Assembly: GCF_004784475.1 (NCBI RefSeq)
Contig: NZ_SRRT01000001.1
Coordinates: forward strand, 806,001-870,000
Direction: 5' to 3'
Length of the DNA stretch: 64,000 nt
Source of the DNA: Streptomyces bauhiniae
GTDB lineage: Bacteria; Actinomycetota; Actinomycetes; Streptomycetales; Streptomycetaceae
The position numbers were made by a program, and so were the translations under genes. Shown here in pieces: positions 48,271-57,446 of this stretch. The notes beneath the pieces were generated by a model, which saw nothing but the letters and a program-made list of their open reading frames with translations, searched no databases and was not told where the DNA came from. Position 1 is the stretch's first letter; each line of letters begins with the position of its first letter.

Positions 48271-48642
48271 CCCTTGTGCGGGCGGCGAGAATGCACCACG
48301 ATCGGCCACGCTCGGTCCATTTCCGCACCCCGGCACCCGGCCGGGAAGCGGGAGACTCTGGGTCCCCACCGAGCAGAGCCGGCGGCAGTGGCGCCGGCTC
48401 TGGGGCAGGGGGGTCTTCACCGTCCCGGTGGAGCCTGTCCCGAAGGTTGTGCGTGATGTGCGTCAGGCGCGACCAGTGGTTGTCGCTCGGGGGTGAACGC
48501 CGGTTGTTCGGGCGCGGGTTCGTGCCGTCGAGCGAGGGCGCTCCCCTTCCCGAGGACGTAGCACTTCTCCCATCCCTGCCCGGCCGAGCCGCCCGCTGGG
48601 GCGATTCCGGGACAGGAGATGTACGTCCGAGAAGGAGGAAAT

Positions 48643-49296
48643 ATGGAGTCCCAGGTGCGTGGCGGGACCAGATGGAAGCGCTTCGCTGTGGTCATGGTGC
48701 CCAGCGTCGCCGCTACGGCCGTGATAGGCGTCGCCCTCGCGCAGGGTGCTCTCGCCGCGTCGTTCAGCGTGTCGGGTCAGTCGTTCAAGGTGACCGCGAA
48801 GACGCTCAACGGCCAGGGCTTTTCGCAGTACGGCGCGATCGACTCGGGTTACACCCTGAGTGGCGAGAAGACGGCCCATCCGGTGGCGGTCTCGGCGTTC
48901 TCCAGCGCCAAGATCCAGAAGATGTGCCAGTCGGTCGTCACCCCCGGCATTCCGGGGATCGGCTCCGTCACGCTGCGGCTGACGGCGGGCGACAGCACCA
49001 ACCCCGACAAGCAGGTCGCCGCCGAGAACCTGTACATCGACGTCGAGGACCTGGGCGCTGACGCCACGTTCCACGACATCAACATCGGTGTCGCGGGCAA
49101 GGACCTCAAGGGTCCCGGCATCAAGAGCGGTGAGATCGCCAACAAGCAGGCCAACCCGTACGGGTTCGCCCAGGAGGCGACCTCGGCCGAGCTGACCGAT
49201 GTGAAGCAGACGGCGTGGGCCACCACCGCCGGAACCTTCAAGCTCAACGGTCTGCACATGGGCCTGTCCACGGGCACCAAGGCCGAGTGCTACTAG
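48643..49296 (+). CDS. DUF6230 family membrane-anchored/exported protein
   Basis: 217 residues. Short basic N-terminus then a hydrophobic segment (about 16-38, FAVVMVPSVAATAVIGVALA) that is a signal peptide or signal anchor, with an ALAA site behind it. The exported part is beta-like, with SFSVSGQSFKVTAKTLNGQG and a C-terminal Cys. I recall the family being annotated as cholesterol esterase in streptomycetes, but there is no lipase GxSxG motif, so that name is not supported. Perfect AAGGAGG before ATG 48643. First of three clustered genes. Confidence 0.83.
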   Translation: MESQVRGGTRWKRFAVVMVPSVAATAVIGVALAQGALAASFSVSGQSFKVTAKTLNGQGFSQYGAIDSGYTLSGEKTAHPVAVSAFSSAKIQKMCQSVVTPGIPGIGSVTLRLTAGDSTNPDKQVAAENLYIDVEDLGADATFHDINIGVAGKDLKGPGIKSGEIANKQANPYGFAQEATSAELTDVKQTAWATTAGTFKLNGLHMGLSTGTKAECY

Positions 49297-49412
49297 GCAC
49301 TGCCTGACGGGCGGGGGAGCCTTGACTCCCCCGCCCGTCCACTCTCCGGCCGCTGCTTCATCCGCGGCCCACATCTCCACCACAGCAATGCCGCACCAGG
49401 GAGCTGTTTTCC

Positions 49413-49940
49413 ATGAGCGCCGAGACTCCTGCCGCCGCACCCGGCCAGTTCACCCGCCGGAGGCTGCAGTTCCGCGCCTGGCGGGGCGCCCGGCCTTTCT
49501 GGGCCGGTCTGTTCGTCTTGCTCGGCGGCTTTCCGATCATGTACTTCCCGTACGCCCATCTGCAGATCGGTCATCTGACGGTGGCGATGGCCACCACCGC
49601 CGGAGCCGGTTCGCTGATCATCGGCGTGCTGCTCATCGTGCTGGGCATCAGCCTCTGGTTCCAGAAGCATGTACGGGTGTTCGCGGGCGTCGCGGCGATC
49701 CTGCTCGCGCTGGTGTCCATCCCCGTGTCCAACTTCGGCGGCTTCGTCATCGGCTTCCTGCTCTCCATGGTGGGCGGCGCGATGGGCATCGCCTGGACGC
49801 CCGGTCCGGCGGCCAAGGCGGAGGAGTCCGGCCGGTACGGCGTCCCCGCCCCGCGCGGCGAGGAGCCGGTGAGCGCGCCGATGGACCTGTCAGGAACGAG
49901 CCCGGCCAACGAGGCGAACGGGAGGCACAGTGCCGGCTGA
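49413..49940 (+). CDS. DUF6114 family integral membrane protein
   Basis: 175 residues, four membrane helices (PFWAGLFVLLGGFPIMYF, AGAGSLIIGVLLIVLGISLWF, VFAGVAAILLALVSIPV and GGFVIGFLLSMVGGAMGIAW) between a basic N-terminus and an acidic, Pro-rich C-terminal tail. The family regularly accompanies DUF6230 proteins. It overlaps the next gene by 11 bases. Function unknown; a membrane partner for the two exported neighbours is inference. Confidence 0.83.
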   Translation: MSAETPAAAPGQFTRRRLQFRAWRGARPFWAGLFVLLGGFPIMYFPYAHLQIGHLTVAMATTAGAGSLIIGVLLIVLGISLWFQKHVRVFAGVAAILLALVSIPVSNFGGFVIGFLLSMVGGAMGIAWTPGPAAKAEESGRYGVPAPRGEEPVSAPMDLSGTSPANEANGRHSAG

Positions 49941-51267
49941 CGAGGTGACCCACGGGCCCGATGTGGACGGGTCCCGTGCGAGAACCGGGCCACGCCACGC
50001 GGCCCCCAAGAAGCTGCTGTTCACCCGGCTCCACATGCCGGCCGGGAAGGCCATCGCCTCCGTGGCGATGCCGACGGCGGTACTGATGGGCATGGGCTTC
50101 ACGTCCACGCTCGCCATCGCCGACAGCGGCGGCGGCACCCCGGCCTCCAACAGCCAGAAGGCGGCCGACTACAAGGACTGCGTCGAGGCGCTGGGCGGCA
50201 CGGTGGACGGCACCTCCGCGAGCCCCTCGCCGTCCGCGAGCGAGAGCACCGGCTCGGCCACGCCCAGCCCCTCGGCGTCCGCCGGGGACAAGGCGGACGA
50301 GGGTGACGGCAAGGCGTCCTCGCCGGATTCAGGTTCCGGCGACGACAAGGGCGGTACGTCCGCCACCGGTTCCTCCTCCTCCGCGTCGAAGCCCGCGGCC
50401 GCGCCCTCCGCGCAGCCGCCGGCCGCGAAGGACACCCCCGCCGACACCCCCTCGCCGTCCGCGAGTTCCAAGGGCGCCGACGGCGGTCTGCTCGGGACGA
50501 TCGGGGACGCGATCGGGGACGTACTGACCGGCGGCAAGAAGGCCGGTACGCCGTCCGCGACTCCGACGCCCTCCGCGACAGAGCCCGCGCCGTCCGCGTC
50601 CACCACCCCGGCGCCCTCTTCCTCGGCTCCCGCCAAGGGCGACGAGGACAAGGCGGCCGACGCGCCCGCAGCGGGAGCCAAGGGCTCGGAAAAGGGTTCC
50701 GCGAAGGCCGGTGAGAAGGCCGAGGAGACCCCCGAGCCGAGCACCTCCGCCTCCACGAGCCCCAGCCCCTCCGCGAGCGCCTCCGACGCCGCCGAGGACT
50801 GCGAGAAGGCCACGGACGACGTCGGCGGCATCGACAACAAGCAGCTCCTCGCCGACGACCCCTGGTACCTCAACGCCAGCTCGCTGCTGCTCAAGGGCGC
50901 CGACTACCAGGGCGTGGTCCAGGTACGGACCGCGAGCGGCAAGGTCAAGAAGGTGCTGAAGTACGTCATCTCCGACGGCACCGACATCGGCGACCTGCAC
51001 CAGACGGTGAAGGACAAGGCGTCCGGCAAGACGTACCACGTCCAGGCCGGCAAGGGCACGACGTCCACGATCCGCGACGGCGACACCACCATGTACACCG
51101 AGAGCATCTCGGGCAAGCTGTTCGGTCTGATCCCGATCACCTTCAGCCCGGACAGCCCGCCGCCGCTGAACATCCCGCTGATCTACTTCACGGACGTCAC
51201 CGTCCAGCAGGCCGCCCAGTTCGGCGGCACGCTGACCATCCCCAAGCTGCACCAGTACGCCGACTGA
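49930..51267 (+). CDS. Exported Ser/Ala/Pro-rich protein of the DUF6230-DUF6114 cluster
   Basis: 445 residues from GTG 49930 (GGAGG just upstream, inside the preceding gene). A signal-like segment at about 38-62 (AIASVAMPTAVLMGMGFTST, cleavage near AIA-DS) is followed by a short Cys-containing stretch, about 170 residues of low-complexity Ser/Ala/Pro/Asp/Lys sequence with many SPSPSAS units, and then a conserved folded domain of about 150 residues (DPWYLNASSLLLKGADYQG, YTESISGKLFGLIPITFS, PPPLNIPLIYFTDVTVQ). The linker resembles wall-spanning regions. Two cysteines (DCVEA, DCEKA) bracket the linker. Confidence 0.8.
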   Translation: MPADEVTHGPDVDGSRARTGPRHAAPKKLLFTRLHMPAGKAIASVAMPTAVLMGMGFTSTLAIADSGGGTPASNSQKAADYKDCVEALGGTVDGTSASPSPSASESTGSATPSPSASAGDKADEGDGKASSPDSGSGDDKGGTSATGSSSSASKPAAAPSAQPPAAKDTPADTPSPSASSKGADGGLLGTIGDAIGDVLTGGKKAGTPSATPTPSATEPAPSASTTPAPSSSAPAKGDEDKAADAPAAGAKGSEKGSAKAGEKAEETPEPSTSASTSPSPSASASDAAEDCEKATDDVGGIDNKQLLADDPWYLNASSLLLKGADYQGVVQVRTASGKVKKVLKYVISDGTDIGDLHQTVKDKASGKTYHVQAGKGTTSTIRDGDTTMYTESISGKLFGLIPITFSPDSPPPLNIPLIYFTDVTVQQAAQFGGTLTIPKLHQYAD

Positions 51268-51302
51268 CGTACCACAAAAGCCCGTTCGGGAGCCGCACAA
51301 CA

Positions 51303-51343
51303 CCGTGGCCCGGTCCCCCTCAGCGAGGGGAACCGGGCCACGG
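51303..51343. terminator. Strong bidirectional terminator
   Basis: 19-bp arms at 51303-51321 (ccgtggcccggtccccctc) and 51325-51343 with one mismatch and a 3-base loop, between the convergent envelope operon and pyk. Confidence 0.8.
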
Positions 51344-51358
51344 TCCTGTCGGGGTGCG

Positions 51359-52789
51359 TCAGTTGCGGTCGCCGCCGCCGACGTGGTGCACCCGGACCAT
51401 GTTGGTGGTGCCGGGGACACCGGGGGGCGAGCCCGCGGTGATGACGACCGTGTCGCCGTCGTTGAAGCGGCCCAGCTTGGCCAGCTCCTGGTCGACCATG
51501 TCGACCATCTCGTCCGTGGTGTTGACGAACGGCACCACGTGCGACTCCACGCCCCAGCTCAGCGTGAGCTGGTTGCGGGTGCCCTCGTCCGTGGTGAAGG
51601 CCAGGATCGGCTGGGCCGCGCGGTAGCGGGAGAGCCGGCGGGCGGTGTCACCGGACTTGGTGAACGCGATCAGGCCCTTGCCACCGAGGAAGTCGGCGAT
51701 CTCGGCCGCCGCACGGGCCACCGAACCACCCTGCGTACGCGGCTTCTTGCCCGGCACCAGCGGCTGGAGGCCCTTGGAGAGCAGCTCCTCCTCGGCCGCC
51801 TTGACGATCTTCGACATCGTCTTGACGGTCTCCACCGGGTACGCGCCCACGCTGGACTCGGCCGACAGCATGACCGCGTCCGCGCCGTCCAGGATCGCGT
51901 TGGCCACGTCGGACGCCTCGGCGCGGGTCGGCCGGGAGTTGGTGATCATCGACTCCATCATCTGGGTCGCCACGATCACCGGCTTGGCGTTGCGCCGGCA
52001 CAGCTCGATCAGGCGCTTCTGCACCATGGGGACCTTCTCGAGCGGGTACTCGACGGCGAGGTCGCCACGGGCGACCATCACACCGTCGAACGCCATCACG
52101 ACGTCCTCCATGTTCTCGACCGCCTGCGGCTTCTCCACCTTGGCGATCACCGGGACCCGGCGGCCCTCCTCGTCCATCACCTTGTGGACGTCCTGCACGT
52201 CCTTGGCGTCGCGGACGAAGGACAGGGCGACCATGTCGCAGCCCATGCGCAGGGCGAAGCGCAGGTCCTCGACGTCCTTCTCGGACAGCGCGGGCACGTT
52301 GACGGCCGCGCCGGGCAGGTTGATGCCCTTGTGGTCGGAGACGACACCGCCCTCGATGACGATCGTCTTGACCTGCGGACCCTCGACGTCCACGACCTTC
52401 AGCTCGACGTTGCCGTCGTTGATCAGGACCTGGTCGCCGCGCGAGACGTCACCCGGCAGGCCCTTGTAGGTCGTACCGCAGATGTGCTTGTCGCCCGGCA
52501 CGTCCTCGGTCGTGATGACGAACTCGTCACCGCGCTGCAGCTCCACCGGACCCTCGGCGAAGGTCTCCAGCCGGATCTTCGGGCCCTGGAGGTCGGCCAG
52601 GACGCCGATGGCGCGCCCGGTCTCCTTGGCGGCGGCCCGGACGCGGTCGTACCGCGCCTGGTGCTCGGCGTGGGTGCCGTGACTGAAGTTGAACCGGGCC
52701 ACATTCATGCCCGCCTCGATCATGGCGACGAGCTTGTCGTGGGAGTCGACCGCGGGGCCGAGAGTACAGACGATTTTCGAACGGCGCAT
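51359..52789 (-). CDS. pyk: Pyruvate kinase
   Basis: Converts phosphoenolpyruvate and ADP to pyruvate and ATP. 476 residues; RRSKIVCTLGPAVDSHDKL at the N-terminus, the catalytic barrel with NFSHGTHAEH, AKVEKPQAVENMEDVV (active-site Lys) and DGVMVARGDLAVE (Mg-binding), and an allosteric C-terminal domain. Streptomycetes usually have two pyk genes; this one belongs to the pyk-ackA-pta-pfkA neighbourhood. It lies downstream of ackA on the same strand with 120 bases between. Confidence 0.95.
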   Translation of the reverse strand: MRRSKIVCTLGPAVDSHDKLVAMIEAGMNVARFNFSHGTHAEHQARYDRVRAAAKETGRAIGVLADLQGPKIRLETFAEGPVELQRGDEFVITTEDVPGDKHICGTTYKGLPGDVSRGDQVLINDGNVELKVVDVEGPQVKTIVIEGGVVSDHKGINLPGAAVNVPALSEKDVEDLRFALRMGCDMVALSFVRDAKDVQDVHKVMDEEGRRVPVIAKVEKPQAVENMEDVVMAFDGVMVARGDLAVEYPLEKVPMVQKRLIELCRRNAKPVIVATQMMESMITNSRPTRAEASDVANAILDGADAVMLSAESSVGAYPVETVKTMSKIVKAAEEELLSKGLQPLVPGKKPRTQGGSVARAAAEIADFLGGKGLIAFTKSGDTARRLSRYRAAQPILAFTTDEGTRNQLTLSWGVESHVVPFVNTTDEMVDMVDQELAKLGRFNDGDTVVITAGSPPGVPGTTNMVRVHHVGGGDRN

Positions 52790-52909
52790 GAGGCGATCCT
52801 ATCGGTTTGTTTCACTGCGGAATATTCCGGCCGGCGGAAGATCCGGCGGACGATACACACGATGCAAATGGGCGGACAGGCGCTCAGGCGTGTTACTCCG
52901 GTGTAATGC

Positions 52910-54118
52910 TCAGCTCTTCTTTCCGACCAGCGCATAGGTCTGCGTCGCGATCTCCAGTTCCTCGTCGGTCGGCACCACGGCGACGGCCACCCGCGCGGAC
53001 GCGGGCGAGATGAGCCGGGCGTCGTCGGACCGTACGGCGTTCAGCTCCTCGTCCACCGCCAGGCCAAGGCCCTGAAGGCCCGCGACCGCCGCGGCACGCA
53101 CGGCCGCCGCGTTCTCCCCGACCCCGGCCGTGAACGCCACCGCGTCCACCTGTCCGAGTACGGCGTAATAGGCGCCGATGTACTTCTTGATGCGATGAAT
53201 GTAAATGTCGAAGGCGAGGGCCGCCGCTTCGTCGCCCTCGTCGACGCGGCGCCGGATCTCCCGCATGTCATTGTCCCCGCACAGACCGAACAGACCGCTC
53301 CTCTTGTTGAGAAGAGTGTCGATCTCGTCCATGGACATATCCCCGACCCGGGCCAAATGGAAGATGACCGCCGGGTCCAGATCACCGGACCGGGTACCCA
53401 TCACCAGCCCCTCCAGCGGGGTCAGCCCCATCGAGGTGTCCACGCAGCGGCCGCGCTCCACCGCCGAGGCGGACGCGCCGTTGCCCAGGTGCAGCACGAT
53501 CACGTTCGCCTCCTCCGGTGCCTTGCCGAGCAGCCGCGCGGTCTCCCGCGACACATAGGCGTGCGAGGTGCCGTGGAAGCCGTAGCGGCGGATGCGGTAC
53601 CGGTCGGCGATCTTCGGGTCGATCGCGTACCGCGCCGCGGACTCCGGCATCGAGGTGTGGAACGCGGTGTCGAAGACGGCGACCTGGGGCAGGTCCGGGC
53701 GCAGCGCCGTGGCGGTACGGATGCCGGTCAGGTTGGCCGGGTTGTGCAGCGGGGCGACCGGGACCAGCCGCTCGATCTCGGTGAGCACCGAGTCGTCGAT
53801 GACGGTGGGCTCGGTGAAGAACATCCCGCCGTGCACCACCCGGTGCCCGATCGCGGCCAGCTCGGGGGAGTCCAGGCCGAGGCCGTCGCGGGCCAGCTCC
53901 TCGGCGACCGACTTCAGCGCGGTCTCGTGGTCGGCGATCGGCCCGCTCTGCTCACGGCTCTCGCCGGTGGCCACCAGGGTGTGGCGCAGCCGGGAGGTCT
54001 GCTCGCCGATCCGCTCCACCAGGCCCACCGCGAGACGGCTGCTGTCCCGCATGTCCAGGAGCTGGTACTTCAGCGAGGACGAGCCGGAGTTGAGGACGAG
54101 TACACGGGTGGGGGTCAC
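52910..54118 (-). CDS. ackA: Acetate kinase
   Basis: Makes ATP from acetyl phosphate and ADP (or the reverse). 402 residues with the ASKHA-fold signatures VLVLNSGSSSLKYQ, RRYGFHGTSHAYVS and VDTSMGLTPLEGLVMGTRSGD, and the ATP-site HLGNGASASAV. The GTG start overlaps the pta stop as GTGA, so the acetate pathway enzymes are translationally coupled. Confidence 0.96.
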   Translation of the reverse strand: MTPTRVLVLNSGSSSLKYQLLDMRDSSRLAVGLVERIGEQTSRLRHTLVATGESREQSGPIADHETALKSVAEELARDGLGLDSPELAAIGHRVVHGGMFFTEPTVIDDSVLTEIERLVPVAPLHNPANLTGIRTATALRPDLPQVAVFDTAFHTSMPESAARYAIDPKIADRYRIRRYGFHGTSHAYVSRETARLLGKAPEEANVIVLHLGNGASASAVERGRCVDTSMGLTPLEGLVMGTRSGDLDPAVIFHLARVGDMSMDEIDTLLNKRSGLFGLCGDNDMREIRRRVDEGDEAAALAFDIYIHRIKKYIGAYYAVLGQVDAVAFTAGVGENAAAVRAAAVAGLQGLGLAVDEELNAVRSDDARLISPASARVAVAVVPTDEELEIATQTYALVGKKS

Positions 54119-56205
54119 TGCTGGGGAGCCCTTTCGGTCGGCGCCTGCGCCTGGATCGCGGTGATGGCGACCGTGGTGACGATGTCCTGCACCAGGGCGC
54201 CACGCGAGAGGTCGTTGACCGGCTTGCGCAGGCCCTGGAGAACCGGTCCGACCGCGATCGCCCCGGCCGAGCGCTGGACGGCCTTGTAGGTGTTGTTGCC
54301 CGTGTTGAGGTCCGGGAAGATCAGCACGCTGGCCTGTCCTGCCACCTCCGAGCCGGGCAGCTTGGTCGCGGCCACGGCGGCGTCCACGGCCGCGTCGTAC
54401 TGGATCGGGCCCTCGATCTTCAGGTCGGGCCGGTGCTCGCGGGCCAGCTCGGTGGCCTCGCGCACCTTGTCCACGTCGGCGCCGGAGCCGGAGGTGCCGG
54501 TGGAGTACGACAGCATGGCGATCCTCGGCTCCACGCCGAACTGTGCGGCCGTCGCCGCCGACTCCACCGCGATGTCCGCGAGCTGCTCGGCGTTCGGGTC
54601 GGGGTTGACCGCGCAGTCGCCGTAGACCAGCACCTTGTCGGCCAGGCACATGAAGAAGACCGAGGAGACGATCGCGGAGTCCGGCTTGGTCTTGATGATC
54701 TCGAAGGCCGGGCGGATGGTGGCCGCGGTGGAGTGCACCGAGCCGGAGACCATGCCGTCGGCCAGGCCCTCCTGCACCATCAGGGTGCCGAAGTAGTTCA
54801 CGTCGGAGACCACGTCGTAGGCCAGCTCCACGGTGACGCCCTTGTGGGCGCGCAGCGCGGCGTACTTCTCGGCGAAGGAGTCGCGCAGCTCGGAGGTGGC
54901 CGGGTCGATCAACTGGCAGTCGGCCAGGTCGATGCCGAGGTCGGCGGCCTTCTTGCGGATCTGGTCCACCGGGCCGAGCAGGGTGAGGTCGCACACGCCC
55001 CGGCGCAGCAGCACCTCCGCCGCGTGCAGGACGCGCTCCTCGGTGCCCTCGGGCAGCACGACCCGGCGCTTGTCGGAGCGGGCCTGCTCCAGCAGCTTGT
55101 GCTCGAACATCATCGGGGTGACCCGGCCGCCGCTGGGCGCGGAGACCCGGCGGGCCAGGTCGGCGGTGTCCACGTACCGCTCGAACAGGCCGAGCGCGGT
55201 CTCCGCCTTGCGCGGGGTGGCGGCCGTCATCCGGCCCTCCAGCGAGAACAACTGCCCGGCGGTGGGGAAGCTGGTGCCGGCCACCGAGAGCACCGGGGTG
55301 CCGGGGGCGAGGCGGGCGGCCAGGGTGAGGATCTCCTCGCTGGGCACCTCGTTCAGGGTGAGCAGCACACCGGCGATGGGCGGGGTGCCGGCGCTGTGCG
55401 CGGCCAGCGAGCCGACGACCAGGTCGGCGCGGTCGCCCGGGGTCACGACCAGGCAGCCGGGGGTCAGGGCGGCGAGGAAGTTGGGCAGCATGGCGCCGCC
55501 GAAGACGAAGTCCAGCGCGTCGCGGGCGAGGCCCGAGTCGTCGCCGAGCAGCACCTTGGCGCCGAGGGCCGCCGCGATCTGGGAGACGGTCGGCGCGGAG
55601 AGGGCGGGCTCGTCGGGCAGGACGTAGCAGGGGACCGGCATGCGGTCGGTGAGCCGGCCGGCGATCTCGTCGCGGTCCTCGCGGGCGGCGCGGTTGGCGA
55701 CCATGGCGAGGACGTCGCAGCCGAGGCCGGCGTAGGCGCGGTAGGCGTTGCGGGTCTCGGCGAGCACCGACTCGGCGGACTGCTTGCGGGCGCCGACCAC
55801 CGGGATCACGGACGCGCCGAACTCGTTGGCGAGGCGGGCGTTGAGGGCCAGCTCGTCGGGGAGCTGGGTGTCGGCGAAGTCGGTGCCGAGGACGAGGACC
55901 ACGTCGTAGTCGCGGGCGACCCGGTGGAAGCGGTCGACCAGGGCGGAGACGAGTTCGTCGGTGCCGCGCTCGGCCTGGAGCGTGGACGCCTCCTGGTAGG
56001 CCATGCCGTACACGGTGGCGGGGTCCTGCTGGAGGCGGTAGCGGGACCGCAGCAGTTCGAAGAGGCGGTCGGGGCCGTCGTGGACGAGGGGGCGGAACAC
56101 CCCGACCCGGTCGACCTGCCGGGTCAGCAGTTCCATGACGCCCAGGTCGACGACCTGACGGCCGTCGCCCCGGTCGATCCCGGTCACGTACACGCTGCGT
56201 GTCAC
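54115..56205 (-). CDS. pta: Phosphate acetyltransferase (long form)
   Basis: Converts acetyl-CoA and phosphate to acetyl phosphate. 696 residues: an N-terminal P-loop-like (dethiobiotin synthase-like) domain whose nucleotide loop is degenerate here (YVTGIDRGDGRQ), a DRTGG regulatory middle domain, and the C-terminal PTA catalytic domain from about 370 (RVVLPEGTEERVLHAAEVL, SYSTGTSGSGADVDKVREA, LIFPDLNTGNNTYKAVQR). GTG 56205 is chosen for GGAG upstream and the conserved TRSVYVTGID start. First gene of the pta-ackA operon. Confidence 0.94.
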   Translation of the reverse strand: MTRSVYVTGIDRGDGRQVVDLGVMELLTRQVDRVGVFRPLVHDGPDRLFELLRSRYRLQQDPATVYGMAYQEASTLQAERGTDELVSALVDRFHRVARDYDVVLVLGTDFADTQLPDELALNARLANEFGASVIPVVGARKQSAESVLAETRNAYRAYAGLGCDVLAMVANRAAREDRDEIAGRLTDRMPVPCYVLPDEPALSAPTVSQIAAALGAKVLLGDDSGLARDALDFVFGGAMLPNFLAALTPGCLVVTPGDRADLVVGSLAAHSAGTPPIAGVLLTLNEVPSEEILTLAARLAPGTPVLSVAGTSFPTAGQLFSLEGRMTAATPRKAETALGLFERYVDTADLARRVSAPSGGRVTPMMFEHKLLEQARSDKRRVVLPEGTEERVLHAAEVLLRRGVCDLTLLGPVDQIRKKAADLGIDLADCQLIDPATSELRDSFAEKYAALRAHKGVTVELAYDVVSDVNYFGTLMVQEGLADGMVSGSVHSTAATIRPAFEIIKTKPDSAIVSSVFFMCLADKVLVYGDCAVNPDPNAEQLADIAVESAATAAQFGVEPRIAMLSYSTGTSGSGADVDKVREATELAREHRPDLKIEGPIQYDAAVDAAVAATKLPGSEVAGQASVLIFPDLNTGNNTYKAVQRSAGAIAVGPVLQGLRKPVNDLSRGALVQDIVTTVAITAIQAQAPTERAPQQ

Positions 56206-56414
56206 GCGTGCTCTCCGATCCTTGCTCTCACAAAAATCGCCCACCCGAGGTGAGCGGAACCCTCTTGACAATACCTCCGGGCCTGGATAAGGCGCCCGTC
56301 AGCATGGTGGGGGCCTTTCGGTGCTGGTGGGGGCGGTGGTCGTCGGCCGTTCGGCGGGCGTGAAAGAATCGGAGCGGCTCACCGGTACCCACAGCGAGCA
56401 GGAGACACAGCACG

Positions 56415-57440
56415 ATGCGCATCGGAGTTCTCACCGCAGGCGGCGACTGCCCCGGCCTGAACGCCGTGATCCGGTCGGTCGTGCACCGCGCCGTGGCGCA
56501 CTACGGCGACGAGGTCATCGGTTTCGAGGACGGTTACCGGGGGCTGCTGGACAGCCACTACCGCACCCTCGACCTGGACGCGGTCAGCGGCATCCTCGCG
56601 CTCGGCGGCACCATCCTCGGCTCCTCCCGCCTGGAGCGGGACCGGCTGCGCGAGGCGTGCGAGCGGGCGACCGACATGGCCCAGGAGTTCGGCATCGACG
56701 CGCTGATCCCGATCGGCGGCGAGGGCACGCTGACGGCGGCCCGGATGCTGTCCGACGCGGGGCTGCCGGTCGTCGGTGTGCCGAAGACCATCGACAACGA
56801 CATCTCCGGCACCGACCGCACCTTCGGCTTCGACACCGCGGTGGGCGTGGCCACGGAGGCGATGGACCGGTTGAAGACCACGGCCGAGTCGCACCAGCGG
56901 GTCATGGTCGTCGAGGTCATGGGCCGGCACGCGGGCTGGATCGCGCTGGAGTCCGGCATGGCGGCCGGCGCGCACGGCATCTGCCTGCCCGAGCGGCCCT
57001 TCGACCCGGCCGACCTGGTCAAGATGGTCGAGGAGCGGTTCGCGCGCGGCAAGAAGTTCGCCGTGGTCTGTGTCGCCGAGGGCGCCCACCCGCTCGACGG
57101 CACGATGGACTACGGCAAGGGCGACATCGACCAGTTCGGCCACGAGCGCTTCCAGGGCATCGGCACCGCCCTCGCCTACGAACTCGAGCGCCGCCTCGGC
57201 AAGGAGGCCCGCCCGGTCATCCTCGGCCACATCCAGCGCGGCGGCACCCCCACCGCCTACGACCGCGTCCTCGCCACCCGCTTCGGCTGGCACGCCGTCG
57301 AAGCCGCCCACCGAGGCGAATTCGGCGGCATGACCGCCCTCCGCGGCACGGACATCGCGATGGTCCCACTGGCGGAAGCGGTCACCGAACTGAAGACGGT
57401 CCCCGTGTCCCGCATGGACGAGGCGGAGTCGGTCTTCTAG
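56415..57440 (+). CDS. pfkA: 6-phosphofructokinase
   Basis: 341 residues, group III-type PFK. GGDCPGLNAVIRS at the N-terminus, GGEGTLTAARML at the nucleotide phosphate site, the catalytic segment PKTIDNDISGTDRTFGFDTA and VEVMGRHAGWIALESG. The G-G-E-G-T loop instead of G-G-D-D-T fits ATP- rather than PPi-dependent enzymes. It is divergent from pta with 209 bases between and ends six bases from a convergent membrane protein gene. Confidence 0.94.
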   Translation: MRIGVLTAGGDCPGLNAVIRSVVHRAVAHYGDEVIGFEDGYRGLLDSHYRTLDLDAVSGILALGGTILGSSRLERDRLREACERATDMAQEFGIDALIPIGGEGTLTAARMLSDAGLPVVGVPKTIDNDISGTDRTFGFDTAVGVATEAMDRLKTTAESHQRVMVVEVMGRHAGWIALESGMAAGAHGICLPERPFDPADLVKMVEERFARGKKFAVVCVAEGAHPLDGTMDYGKGDIDQFGHERFQGIGTALAYELERRLGKEARPVILGHIQRGGTPTAYDRVLATRFGWHAVEAAHRGEFGGMTALRGTDIAMVPLAEAVTELKTVPVSRMDEAESVF

Positions 57441-57446
57441 CCGCCC

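Larger units (their letters stand above)
48020..48642. other. 623-base non-coding stretch with several dyads
   Basis: No gene-like frame is present. From left to right it holds a palindrome TTTACCAA-N3-TTGGTAAA (48092-48110), TTACTC-C-GAGTAA (48122-48134), a terminator-like hairpin (48141-48178), and perfect 10-bp arms gcgccgttac/gtaacggcgc around 6 bases (48245-48270). The remaining 370 bases before the DUF6230 gene look like a long untranslated leader and end in a strong AAGGAGG. Confidence 0.6.
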
